64,000 nucleotides of DNA from an uncultured Actinomycetes bacterium (GTDB lineage: Bacteria > Actinomycetota > Thermoleophilia > Solirubrobacterales > 70-9). Each line of letters starts with the position of its first letter. The first letter of the stretch is position 1. Positions 51,337 through 59,200 of the stretch are shown piece after piece. The stretch covers positions 124,001 to 188,000 of the forward strand of contig CAMLQY010000002.1 in NCBI GenBank assembly GCA_946482365.1, read 5' to 3'. Under the pieces are notes generated by a model, which worked only from the letters and a program-made list of their open reading frames with translations, was not told where the DNA came from and did not search any database. A program made the translations under genes and the position numbers.

Positions 51337-51483
51337 ATGCAGCCAGGATCAGACAAGCGCAAGGACAAAACGCCTACTGGCCTGAAGATTCCCGTTCGGA
51401 AGCGCTCGGCCGTCCTTTCCGACTTCGAGAAGGTCGCTGGCCCGCTGCGGGGCCAGAACCGGGACCCGAAACCCAAGGCTTAG
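51337..51483 (+). CDS. 48-residue basic protein, candidate PanT-type toxin
   Basis: The frame MQPGSDKRKDKTPTGLKIPV...SAVLSDFEKVAGPLRG, ending NRDPKPKA, starts 10 bp after the Panacea stop and is not listed by length-limited gene callers. It is Lys/Arg rich (12 of 48) with no membrane segment. Position immediately 3' of a Panacea-domain gene is where PanT toxins are often found, but no known toxin fold is recognised. An IS5-type element begins 5 bp after its stop. Confidence 0.45.
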   Translation: MQPGSDKRKDKTPTGLKIPVRKRSAVLSDFEKVAGPLRGQNRDPKPKA

Positions 51484-51488
51484 TGACT

Positions 51489-52430
51489 ATCCGAAAACCG
51501 CCCGAGGCGGCAGGAGTTACGTCGCCCTGAACTGAAACGGCAAGGCACATCCCTCGCAAAAGGAGAGTGCCTTGCCGGTCCCCGACACTACCCCCGAACG
51601 CCCGCTGCCGACGATCTGGGAGCTCCCCGACGAGCTCTGGGAGCGGATCGAGCCGATTCTCGCCCGCCGCTATCCGCCCGCCACGACAGGCAGGCCCCGC
51701 TCCGACCTGCGCCTCGTCATCGACGGCGTCATCCACCGCATGCGCTCCGGCTGCCAGTGGAACCAGCTGCCGCGCCGCTTCGGGGCGGACTCCACCGTGC
51801 ACGGCTGGTTCCAGCGCTTCGTCGCCGATGGCGTCCTGGTTGAGATCTGGGCTGCCCTGGTGGCCGAGTGCGAGGAGCTGGACGCAGTCCTGTGGGAGTG
51901 GCAGGCCGCAGATGGGGTGATGGGGAAGAGCCGCTTCTGCGGCGCCAAGAGAGGCCCCAATCCCACCGATAGAGCCAAGATGGGGACCAAGAAGCACTTA
52001 CTGGTCGAGCAGGGTGGCGGGCCTTTGGCGCTGGCGGTCGACGGCGCCAACGTCAACGACCACAAGCTGCTGGAGGCGACGATCGAAGGGATCGTGATCG
52101 AGCGCCCCGGCCCCGAGGGGATCGTCCAGCACCTCTGCCTAGACAAGGCCTATGACAACCGGCCCACGGAGGAGGTCTGCGAGCGAACGGGCTACGTGCC
52201 CCACATCCGCCGCATCGGCGAGGAGAAACTCGACCGCGCCGGCCGCAAGGCCCACCCTGCCCGCCGCTGGGTGGTCGAGCGCACCATCGCCTGGCTGCAG
52301 CGCTGCCGGGCGATCCTGATCCGCTACGACAAGAAGGCCGAGAACTACGAAGGCCTGGTCCACCTCGCCTGCGCCCTGCTCTGGTTCCGGCGACTGGAGC
52401 GCCTCATTCGCCGAGATCGGGTTTTCGGAT
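51489..52430 (+). mobile_element. IS5-type insertion sequence
   Basis: 942 bp bounded by the inverted repeat ATCCGAAAACC (51489-51499; reverse complement at 52420-52430). It contains a single DDE transposase frame. It interrupts the ISXO2/IS1595-type transposase gene on its right side. No clear target duplication is visible. Confidence 0.8.
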
Positions 52431-52441
52431 GCTCGGCGTAG
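51572..52441 (+). CDS. IS5-family transposase
   Basis: The 289-residue protein has the IS5/DUF4096 N-terminal (LPDELWERIEPILARRYPP, MRSGCQWNQLPRRFGADSTVHGWFQRF) and the DDE catalytic region (RGPNPTDRAKMGTKKHLL, DGANVNDHKLLEATIEGI, CLDKAYDNRPTEE, RWVVERTIAWLQRCRAILIRYD). TTG start after AGGAGAG. The stop codon (52439-52441) lies beyond the right inverted repeat end, so it is provided by the flanking transposase remnant. Confidence 0.9.
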   Translation: MPVPDTTPERPLPTIWELPDELWERIEPILARRYPPATTGRPRSDLRLVIDGVIHRMRSGCQWNQLPRRFGADSTVHGWFQRFVADGVLVEIWAALVAECEELDAVLWEWQAADGVMGKSRFCGAKRGPNPTDRAKMGTKKHLLVEQGGGPLALAVDGANVNDHKLLEATIEGIVIERPGPEGIVQHLCLDKAYDNRPTEEVCERTGYVPHIRRIGEEKLDRAGRKAHPARRWVVERTIAWLQRCRAILIRYDKKAENYEGLVHLACALLWFRRLERLIRRDRVFGCSA

Positions 52442-53154
52442 TGCTGGTCGAGCTTGCGGTAGCCGACCCACTCATCGGTGTAGACGATCGACTCGGGCAG
52501 GACGTGCTGGTGGACGATGGAGCGGACCGGACGATGCTCGCGGTTCTCGGCCAGCGTTGCCCGGATGCGACCGCCACGCTCGACCATGCCGACGACCGTG
52601 GTCTTCGTTTCTTTGGCCCACTTCACCGCTTCTTGGCGAGTCATGTGGCCAAGGCCGGCGCGAGGCTTGCCGCCCATCGCCGTCTCGTCTACCTCTACTT
52701 CGCCCGATAGCGGCTCGCCGTCCTGCTCATCCATGAGCTGATTGCGGATCTTATTGAGCATCCTCCAAGCCGTCTTGTAGGTGACGCCGATCTCGCGCTC
52801 GAGCTGTTTCGCGCTGATCCCGCACCGCGTCTGGGAAACCAAGAACATCGCGTAGAACCAGAGCTGCAACGAAGTCGAGGACTTGTGAAAGATCGTCCCT
52901 GCGGTTGGATGCAGGTGATAGCCGCAGTAGTCGCAATCCCAGGCCGGTCGGCCGCTGACGCGATGAAAGGGCCGGTCTAGTTCGCACTTCGGGCAGAACG
53001 CCCGCTTGCCCTCCTCATCGACTGCGTAGCGGGTCTGCCAGAGCCACCGCAGACACGCCTCGTCATCGGGGAACTCGCGCATGAACTCCATGAGGGAGTA
53101 GCGCGACTCTGAGGACTTGGCGCGGACGGGATTTGCTCGATCTACAGGAGGCAC
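52431..53154 (-). pseudogene. Truncated ISXO2/IS1595-type transposase
   Basis: The frame starts with a zinc-ribbon segment (YAVDEEGKRAFCPKCELDRPFHRVSGRPAWDCDYCGYHLHPTAGTIFH) followed by the DDE nuclease start (VEVDETAMGGKPRAGLG, TKTTVVGMVERGGRIRATLA, ESIVYTDEWVGYRKLDQHYAEHP). At 52431 it runs into the IS5-type element and ends in 28 foreign codons, losing the final catalytic part. The missing C-terminal half is not found on the other side of the IS5. Confidence 0.85.
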
Positions 53155-53165
53155 CGATGCAACCC

Positions 53166-53465
53166 CTAGAACATCGCCAGCACGTCAGCGGGACCGGCAA
53201 TCCCGATCTGCGTGAAACGGCATCCGACAAACCGGCAGTCTTCGAGGCCGATGGCTCCAATCACCCCTGGCCGATCCGGCCCGATCTCCCAGAAGATCGC
53301 CGCCTTATCGCCGTCAAAACGATTGTGCTCCATGGCAACGTCATCGACCAAGACGAGGACGGCGGGGCCTTGGATTACGCACCGCTCGAATGCCATGTCT
53401 CGGATAACACCTTCGTCCCCTGCGATTAGGGCTGGGCGAATGACCTCGTTTTCAAATTGCTCCAT
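53166..53465 (-). CDS. Beta-helix-like small protein
   Basis: This 99-residue protein begins MEQFENEVIRPALIAGDEGVIRDMAFERCVIQGPAVLVLVDDVAMEHNRFDG and ends LEDCRFVGCRFTQIGIAGPADVLAMF. Alternating hydrophobic strands (CVIQGPAVLV, EDCRFVGCRFTQIGI) suggest a small right-handed beta-helix. I recall similar uncharacterised proteins in varied bacteria but cannot name a family. It is 5' of the transposase in the same direction, within the region flanked by 39-bp repeats. Confidence 0.6.
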   Translation of the reverse strand: MEQFENEVIRPALIAGDEGVIRDMAFERCVIQGPAVLVLVDDVAMEHNRFDGDKAAIFWEIGPDRPGVIGAIGLEDCRFVGCRFTQIGIAGPADVLAMF

Positions 53466-53532
53466 GGCTAGACCTCCCCGGTCGCCGCGCTCGATGATTC
53501 CTCGTTCGCGGCCGCTATCTAACCAGAATTCT

Positions 53533-53571
53533 TACCCCCTGTCAAGGGATACGTGCCCTATTTAGTCACCT
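53533..53571 (-). repeat. Right 39-bp terminal inverted repeat
   Basis: It is the reverse complement of the left copy (48635-48673) at 36 of 39 positions. The enclosed region is 4.9 kb. No 8-bp target duplication was found outside the two ends (left ctgactat, right gtcaagcg). Confidence 0.85.
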
Positions 53572-53614
53572 GTCAAGCGTCGAGCCGGCCCCAGCGGCGA
53601 CGAGCGGAAGACGC

Positions 53615-53779
53615 TCAGTACCACTTCCCCTTGGCAAAGCCGCCGAAGGCGATCAGGCCGACCAGGGTCACGATCAGGCCGATCCAGAAGCTCCAGACGA
53701 TCATCAGGACGATGCCGACGATGACGAGGATCCCGCCGAGCGAGAGGCCGGCCCCATCTGCGCGTCTCTCTGTTGCCAT
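53615..53779 (-). CDS. Small two-helix membrane protein
   Basis: The 54-residue frame MATERRADGAGLSLGGILVI... to GGFAKGKWY has two hydrophobic helices (GGILVIVGIVLMIVWSFW and IGLIVTLVGLIAFGGF) and a ribosome binding site (GGAGGAGAG) upstream. Many actinobacteria have such short membrane proteins with a basic C-terminus. The role is unknown. Confidence 0.65.
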   Translation of the reverse strand: MATERRADGAGLSLGGILVIVGIVLMIVWSFWIGLIVTLVGLIAFGGFAKGKWY

Positions 53780-53932
53780 TTCTCTCTCCTCCTTGGTCGG
53801 GCGCGAAACCGCTCGCGCGTCTGGAAGGTGGGTACCCGCCGGTAGAGCGAGCGAACCTGGCCGCGCTTCGTTGAAGATCGTCGCTCACGACTGCTTGATC
53901 TTTCCTGTCTATTCACCTAGCCTTGCTGGCCG

Positions 53933-54544
53933 ATGGAGGCGAGCACGGCAAGCGGCGGGGTTACGATCGTCACCCTCGGGCCGGAGGGCACCTGCCACGA
54001 GCGGGCGGTCCAGAACTACATGCGCTTCCAGGGGGTCGAGGACTACGGGATCGAGCTGATCACCGACTTCTTCGTCGGCCTGGAGATGGTCCGTGAGACG
54101 CCCAACTCCTTCCTCGTCCAGTGCAGCGCCCATCCGAAGGTGCACGAGATCACCGAGAAGTACTGGACCGAGATCTTCGTCGTCGACACCTTCATCTTCC
54201 CGACCAAGCACCTGGTCCTGCTCAGCCGCCGCGACGTCGAGAAGCCGCGCTCGCTGGGGATCGTCCCCGCGACCAAGGGCTACGTCGACCTCTCCCAGTG
54301 GGAGGAGATCATCGACGTCCCCTCGAAGCCGATCGTCGCCGAAGAGCTGTTGGAAGGCCGGTACGACTCGGGCCTGACCCACATGGAGCACGTGGAGGAG
54401 CACGCCGACGAGCTGCGGCTCGACCTCGACATCGGCGAAATCGACACCACCTGGGTCGTCTACGGCCACGAGAAGCGCTTCGAAGGCGAGGTCATCGGCA
54501 TCCCCTCCGCGCACCTGTTCCGCGCCGCGGCGTCCGCTGTCTAA
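53933..54544 (+). CDS. Prephenate dehydratase/decarboxylase-fold protein
   Basis: The 203-residue protein begins VTIVTLGPEGTCHERAVQNYMRFQGV (LGPxGT, as in prephenate dehydratases) and continues with DFFVGLEMVRETPNSFLVQCSAHPKVHEIT, LVLLSRRDVEKPRSLGIVPATKGYVDLSQW and HLFRAA. At ~200 residues with no ACT domain, it is closer to the BacA-type prephenate decarboxylases than to full PheA enzymes, but the active-site TRF motif is not visible. The function is uncertain. Monocistronic. Confidence 0.6.
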   Translation: MEASTASGGVTIVTLGPEGTCHERAVQNYMRFQGVEDYGIELITDFFVGLEMVRETPNSFLVQCSAHPKVHEITEKYWTEIFVVDTFIFPTKHLVLLSRRDVEKPRSLGIVPATKGYVDLSQWEEIIDVPSKPIVAEELLEGRYDSGLTHMEHVEEHADELRLDLDIGEIDTTWVVYGHEKRFEGEVIGIPSAHLFRAAASAV

Positions 54545-54639
54545 GGATCGAGCGCTGCGGGTGGCTGCTCATAGCTGAAATCGCGGATGCGCCAACCTCG
54601 AGTCCCCACGAGGCAGCGAAGCCGGGGAAGTAGCTGGAT

Positions 54640-55389
54640 ATGGTCTGCTTCGTGCGGACCATTGTCTACATCGACGCACTGAATCTCTACTACCGAGCGG
54701 TAAGGGATACCCCGTACCGCTGGCTGGACCCTGTCGCGCTCTCCGATGCCTTGCTGCCAGGCCACGAAGTCACTGAGGTCAAATACTTCACTGCACGGAT
54801 CAAGGCGGTCCCCCACGATCCGAGCGCTCCAACTCGTCAACAGGTCTATCTTCGCGCTCTGGATACGGTCAATCGGCTGACGATTGAGCCTGGATTCTTC
54901 AATCGCCGCAAGAGCTTCTTTCCTCTAGCGATGGGCAAGGTTGGAGAAGGTCTTTCGACTCGCGAGAGATTCACGTCCCGCCTTGCGCGAATTGCCTTCG
55001 TCAAAAGTGGCCTCTTGATCATGAAGGAAGACCCCATCCCTCGGATCCGAATCTGGAAGACCGAGGAGAAGGGATCTGACGTGAATCTGGCCAGCCACTT
55101 GCTGGTCGACGGCTTCAAAAACAGCTACCAACAGGCGGCCGTAATCTCAAATGATTCCGACCTGGGTTGGCCCGTGCGCTACGTTCGAGAAACCCTTGGG
55201 AAGCCCGTGGTGGTGCTCAATCCCTCGACGCACAGAAACGAGCATTTGGCCCCTAAGGGAATCCCCGCCGCTGAGTACAAGCGGATAGGGATTCCGGAAC
55301 TTGAAGCCAGTCAGTTGCCCGCCGAACTGTCCGATGCGAAAGGGCAAATCCATCGGCCCGAAGGCTGGAACAAAGCCAAGAAACACTGA
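54640..55389 (+). CDS. NYN-domain ribonuclease-like protein
   Basis: The 249-residue protein has VYIDALNLYYRAVRD (first catalytic Asp), TEVKYFTARIK, GSDVNLASHLLVDGFKNSYQQAAVISNDSDLGWPVRYVRE (Asp-rich second motif SNDSD), and a Pro/Lys-rich tail. This is the NYN/PIN-like nuclease fold, similar to phage-associated NYN proteins. ATG 54640 or GTG 54652 could start. Low GC compared with both neighbours suggests transfer. Confidence 0.85.
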   Translation: MVCFVRTIVYIDALNLYYRAVRDTPYRWLDPVALSDALLPGHEVTEVKYFTARIKAVPHDPSAPTRQQVYLRALDTVNRLTIEPGFFNRRKSFFPLAMGKVGEGLSTRERFTSRLARIAFVKSGLLIMKEDPIPRIRIWKTEEKGSDVNLASHLLVDGFKNSYQQAAVISNDSDLGWPVRYVRETLGKPVVVLNPSTHRNEHLAPKGIPAAEYKRIGIPELEASQLPAELSDAKGQIHRPEGWNKAKKH

Positions 55390-55410
55390 GGCCGCCTTGC
55401 GGCGGCCTCA
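55387..55410 (+). terminator. Hairpin terminator after the NYN gene
   Basis: TGAGGCCGCC (55387-55396) pairs with GGCGGCCTCA (55401-55410) around a TTGC loop. The stem includes the stop codon. No long T-run follows. Confidence 0.7.
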
Positions 55411-55561
55411 GACTCCTGAGTCCCGAAGGCCTAGGAGTAGTGCCAACAAAGTTATCACTGCCCTGAGTCGGCATCAAACCCTGGAAGTTGCCTTGCGAAG
55501 CAACTGCTCGAACTCGCGCTTCGCTCAGGTGGGCCGGCCAGAAGGTCTAGCCTGCGGGGCG

Positions 55562-56575
55562 ATGACTGCCGAGCGGGGACCGGGCGACACCGGCATCGAG
55601 GTCGAAGGGCTCGTGCGCGAGTTCAAGAACGGGCCGCGGGCGGTCGACGGGATCGACCTGCGGGTCGAGGCGGGTGAGATCTACGGGTTCCTCGGCCCCA
55701 ACGGCGCCGGCAAGTCGACCACGGTGTTGATGCTGACCACGTTGCTGCCGCCTACGGCGGGGACGGCGCGGGTCGCGGGCTTCGACATCGTCCGTGAAGG
55801 TCCGCGGGTGCGTGCCTCGATCGGGGCGGCGCTGCAGGAGGCGGCCCTCGACCCGCTGCTGACCGCCCGCGAGCACATGCGCCTGCAGACTGCCCTGCAC
55901 GGCCTGGGCAAGGCCGAGCGCCAGGCGCGCGGACAGGAGCTGCTGGAGCGGGTCGGCCTGGCCCAGGCCGCCGACCGCAGGGTGGGCGGCTACTCGGGCG
56001 GGATGAAACGGCGGCTCGACCTGGCGCTGGCGCTGGCGCACCGGCCGCGCATCCTCTTCCTCGACGAGCCGACCACCGGCCTCGACATCCAGAGCCGCAC
56101 GGCGCTCTGGGAGGAGGTGGCCCGCCTCGCCGTCGAGGAGGGGGTCACGGTCTTCCTCACCACCCAGTACCTGGAGGAGGCCGACGCGCTGGCGGCCCGG
56201 GTCGGGATCATCGACCACGGCCGCATCGTCGCCGAGGGGACCCCAGCCGAGCTGAAGGCGGAAATCGGGCGGCCCACGGTCGAAGCCGTGCCGCAGGAGG
56301 CAGCTGAGCTCAGGCGGCTCGCCGACGTGCTGGAGCGCTTCGGCCCCGACGCCGGGGCCTCGCCGCGGGCAGCGGCGGCGCGGCTGGAGGGCGGCGAGGC
56401 ACAGCTCGCAGACGTGGTGCGGGCGCTCGACTCGGAGGGCATCGCGATCGAGACCCTGCAGCTGCACGCGCCCTCGCTCGACGACGTCTTCCTCGCCAAG
56501 ACGGGTCGCTCGCTGGAGGGCGCCGGGGAGAGCGAGGAGCCGGAGGCCGAGCCGGACCCGGTCGGCACGGCGTGA
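55562..56575 (+). CDS. ABC exporter ATP-binding protein (DrrA type)
   Basis: The 337-residue protein has Walker A GPNGAGKSTTV, the signature YSGGMKRRLD, Walker B RILFLDEPTTGLD and the H-loop-like VFLTTQYLEEAD. The C-terminal ~90 residues include LHAPSLDDVFLAKTGRSL, typical of daunorubicin-resistance DrrA-type proteins. ATG at 55562 was chosen over an unsupported 87-codon upstream extension. It overlaps the first permease by 4 bp. Substrate unknown; drug or lipid export. Confidence 0.92.
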   Translation: MTAERGPGDTGIEVEGLVREFKNGPRAVDGIDLRVEAGEIYGFLGPNGAGKSTTVLMLTTLLPPTAGTARVAGFDIVREGPRVRASIGAALQEAALDPLLTAREHMRLQTALHGLGKAERQARGQELLERVGLAQAADRRVGGYSGGMKRRLDLALALAHRPRILFLDEPTTGLDIQSRTALWEEVARLAVEEGVTVFLTTQYLEEADALAARVGIIDHGRIVAEGTPAELKAEIGRPTVEAVPQEAAELRRLADVLERFGPDAGASPRAAAARLEGGEAQLADVVRALDSEGIAIETLQLHAPSLDDVFLAKTGRSLEGAGESEEPEAEPDPVGTA

Positions 56576-57351
56576 GCGGCGGCCTTCGCACGCAGGTCGG
56601 GCAGCTCGCCCGGCGCTCGGTCCTCCGCACGATGCGCCAGCCGGCGCAGATCGTGCCGGCGCTGGTCTTCCCGATGTTCCTGCTCGCGGTCAACTCAGGG
56701 GGACTCGAGAGCACTACCGGCCTGCCCGGCTTCCCCACCGACTCCTACCTCACCTTCGCCCTCGCCGTGCCCTTCGTGCAGGGGGCGCTCTTCTCGGTGA
56801 TGAACTCGGGCACCGACCTCGCCCGCGACATCGAGACGGGCTTCCTCGACCGGTTGGCGCTGACCCCATTGCATGGCACGGCGCTGCTCAGCGGGCTGCT
56901 GGCGGGAGCGGTCGTGCTGGGGCTGATCCAGGCGGCCACCTACCTCATCGTCGGCCTCCTCGCCGGGGCGGAGCTGGTCACCGGGTTCGCCGGGGCCCTC
57001 GTCATCGTCGCCCTCTCGGTCTCGGTGACGATCGCCTTCGGCTCGATCGGCCTCTTCGCGGCGCTGCGAACCGGCTCGGGCGAGGCCGTCCAGAGCCTCT
57101 TCCCGGTCTTCTTCGTCTTTCTCTTCATCTCCGCGATGGCGCTGCCGCTCGACCTGATTCAGGCTGACTGGTTCCGCCAGGTGGCCACGGCGAACCCGGT
57201 CACCTACCTGCTCGAGGCGTTCCGCTCGCTCCTCTTCGAAGGCTGGGAGCCGGATTCGCTGGCGCTCGGGTTCGGGATCGCGGCCGCGGTGCTGGCGGTC
57301 GGCATGCTGGCCGCGACCAGCGCCCTGAAGACGAGGCTGGTGCGAACGTGA
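56572..57351 (+). CDS. ABC-2 type exporter permease 1
   Basis: The 259-residue protein has six hydrophobic segments, including FALAVPFVQGALFSVMNSGTDLARDIETGFLDRLALTPL and QVATANPVTYLLEAFRSLLFEGW, the ABC-2 permease pattern. GTG start and stop are both coupled (4-bp overlaps) to the ATPase and the second permease. A heterodimeric channel is likely. Confidence 0.9.
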   Translation: MSGGLRTQVGQLARRSVLRTMRQPAQIVPALVFPMFLLAVNSGGLESTTGLPGFPTDSYLTFALAVPFVQGALFSVMNSGTDLARDIETGFLDRLALTPLHGTALLSGLLAGAVVLGLIQAATYLIVGLLAGAELVTGFAGALVIVALSVSVTIAFGSIGLFAALRTGSGEAVQSLFPVFFVFLFISAMALPLDLIQADWFRQVATANPVTYLLEAFRSLLFEGWEPDSLALGFGIAAAVLAVGMLAATSALKTRLVRT

Positions 57352-58148
57352 GCGGACCCGCGACAGCCGGCCCCCGTGTCGCCCGTTTCCGCGACGTCGC
57401 TCTTGCGGTCGCCTGGCGCAGCGTTCACAACTTCCTCTCCAACCCGGCCTTCTTCATCCCGGCGATCGCCTTCCCGCTCTTCTTCTTCGTCGCCTTCGCC
57501 GGCGGCCTCTCGGCGATCTCAGGCGCCCCGGGCTTCGACTTCCCCAGCGGCTACACGGCGTTCCAGTTCGTCTTCGTCCTGCTCCAGTCGGCCGCCTTCG
57601 GCGGCGTCTTCACCGGCTTTGCGATGGCCCGCGACTTCGAGCTCGGCTTCGCCAACCGCTACCTGCTCGCCGCGAGCAACCGCCGGGGGATAATCGCCGG
57701 GTACGCGCTCGCCGCCCTGACCCGGGCCCTGATCACCTGGACGATCCTCACTGCGATCGCGCTGGCCGTGGGGATGGAGGTGGGCGGCGGCGGCGTCGAC
57801 CTCTTCGGGCTCTTCGGGCTCGCCGTGCTGACCAACGTGGCGGCGACGCTGTGGGCGGCCGGGGTGGCGATGCGCGTGCGTTCGATCCAGGGCGGCCCGC
57901 TGATGCAGTTCCCCGTCTTCCTCATCCTCTTCCTGACGCCGGTCTACGTCCCGCTCAGCCTGCTCAGCGGCTGGATCCACGCCGTCGCCTCGGTCAACCC
58001 GGTCACCGCCCTGCTCGAGACCGGGCGCGGCTTCATCGCCGGCGAACCGGCCGCGATCGCGATCGCCTTCGCGATCGCCTTCGCCCTACCGGTCCTCTTC
58101 GCCCTCTGGGCCAACGGCGGCCTCAAGCGCGCCGAAGCTGCCGGCTGA
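57348..58148 (+). CDS. ABC-2 type exporter permease 2
   Basis: The 266-residue protein has AFFIPAIAFPLFFFVAFAGGL, FAMARDFELGFANRYLLAASNRRGIIAGYALAALTRALI and VNPVTALLETGRGFIAGE, the ABC-2 pattern again. It partners the preceding permease. It is followed by the second copy of the 56-bp palindromic repeat. Confidence 0.9.
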   Translation: MSGPATAGPRVARFRDVALAVAWRSVHNFLSNPAFFIPAIAFPLFFFVAFAGGLSAISGAPGFDFPSGYTAFQFVFVLLQSAAFGGVFTGFAMARDFELGFANRYLLAASNRRGIIAGYALAALTRALITWTILTAIALAVGMEVGGGGVDLFGLFGLAVLTNVAATLWAAGVAMRVRSIQGGPLMQFPVFLILFLTPVYVPLSLLSGWIHAVASVNPVTALLETGRGFIAGEPAAIAIAFAIAFALPVLFALWANGGLKRAEAAG

Positions 58149-58159
58149 CCCCATCTCCG

Positions 58160-58215
58160 CCCGGGTGAAACGTTTTGGGTGCGAAATAGGCCCCAAAGAC
58201 GTTGCACCCCGGGGC
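58160..58215. repeat. Intergenic palindromic repeat, copy B (3' of ABC exporter)
   Basis: CCCGGGTGAAACGTTTTGGG, GCGAAATAGGCCCCAAAGAC and GTTGCACCCCGGGG form an imperfect palindrome that resembles 16022-16078. It starts 12 bp after the second permease stop and lies before the convergent queuosine-salvage gene. Confidence 0.7.
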
Positions 58216-58227
58216 GGTGGGCTACTA

Positions 58228-59160
58228 CTAGTAGGCGGTGTTGCGCGAGCGGGGGCGGGGGGCCGACTTGTAGCGGGGCTCGGCGCCGCGGTTCCAGAGG
58301 GCGGCGTCAACCTCGGCCGGGCAGAGGCGACCGCCCGTAGCGGCGGCGAGCAGCTCGACCGCGTGCACGGCGCAGGCGCGCAGCTCAACCTCCTCGGGAG
58401 AGCCGTGCTCGAGCAGCTCCTCGCTGTCGATCGCGCCCTCCAGCCCAGGGTCCAGTCGCAGGATCCCGTCAAGGCGGAGCACGTGCGGGACCAGGTTGTC
58501 CGCGAACGCGGTGAGCCGCTCTTCCCCGTCGAGGTCGGCGATGCCGCTGCGGTTGACGTCCGCGGCAGCGATCTGGGCCCGCTTGAAGAAGGGGACGGGC
58601 CGGCCGTCGTAGGTCGAAACGTCGGCGAAGGCGTCCCACCCGGCCAGCAGGCCGGCGAGCGCGACCGCCGAGCGGCGCGACGCGTCGACCAGCGACACGA
58701 AGCTGCCGCCGTGGTCGGCGAGGACGCGCGCGCCGACGTCGCGCAGCGAGGACGCGTACTGGGCCATCAGCGGGTGGCCGGGGTCCTGGCCGAGGACCGC
58801 GGCGAGGATGCTCGGCTCGAGCCGCGTCAGCTCGAGCGGCGACCAAGGGCCGTCCCCACGGAAGCGCTCCGTCAAGCTCGCCGCGATCGTGAAGTAGCCA
58901 CTGTGACCGGGGCGCTTGCGGATCGTCGGCCACCAGCCCGAGCCGAAGTTGATCGCGTCGAGGCAGACGACGAAGGCAACGCGGGCCTCGCGCCCTCCCT
59001 CGACCAGATGCGTCGCCGGGTCCAGCGGGGGCAGCTCCGCCAGCGGCGGCAGGGTCGCAGCGTATGCCTCGATCTCGTCCTCGGCGATCTCCACCGAGCG
59101 GGCCCGTCCCGCCACCCAGGCGCAGGCGGCGCTGACCCGGCTCGGGACGTCGTCTGCCAT
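58228..59160 (-). CDS. Queuosine salvage protein (DUF2419)
   Basis: The 310-residue protein has VCLDAINFGSGWWPTIRKRPGHSGYFTIAASL and SFVSLVDASRRSAVALAGLLAGW, then VPFFKRAQIAAADVN and DNLVPHVLR. These are the queuosine-nucleotide N-glycosylase (DUF2419) motifs, which release queuine from queuosine 5'-phosphate. ATG at 59160 was chosen; the longer frame to 59379 is antisense to the divergent hydrolase. It suggests the organism scavenges queuosine rather than, or as well as, making it. Confidence 0.88.
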   Translation of the reverse strand: MADDVPSRVSAACAWVAGRARSVEIAEDEIEAYAATLPPLAELPPLDPATHLVEGGREARVAFVVCLDAINFGSGWWPTIRKRPGHSGYFTIAASLTERFRGDGPWSPLELTRLEPSILAAVLGQDPGHPLMAQYASSLRDVGARVLADHGGSFVSLVDASRRSAVALAGLLAGWDAFADVSTYDGRPVPFFKRAQIAAADVNRSGIADLDGEERLTAFADNLVPHVLRLDGILRLDPGLEGAIDSEELLEHGSPEEVELRACAVHAVELLAAATGGRLCPAEVDAALWNRGAEPRYKSAPRPRSRNTAY

Positions 59161-59200
59161 CGCGATGAGATCATGCCGGGCATGGGAGCGGGCCGCTGAG

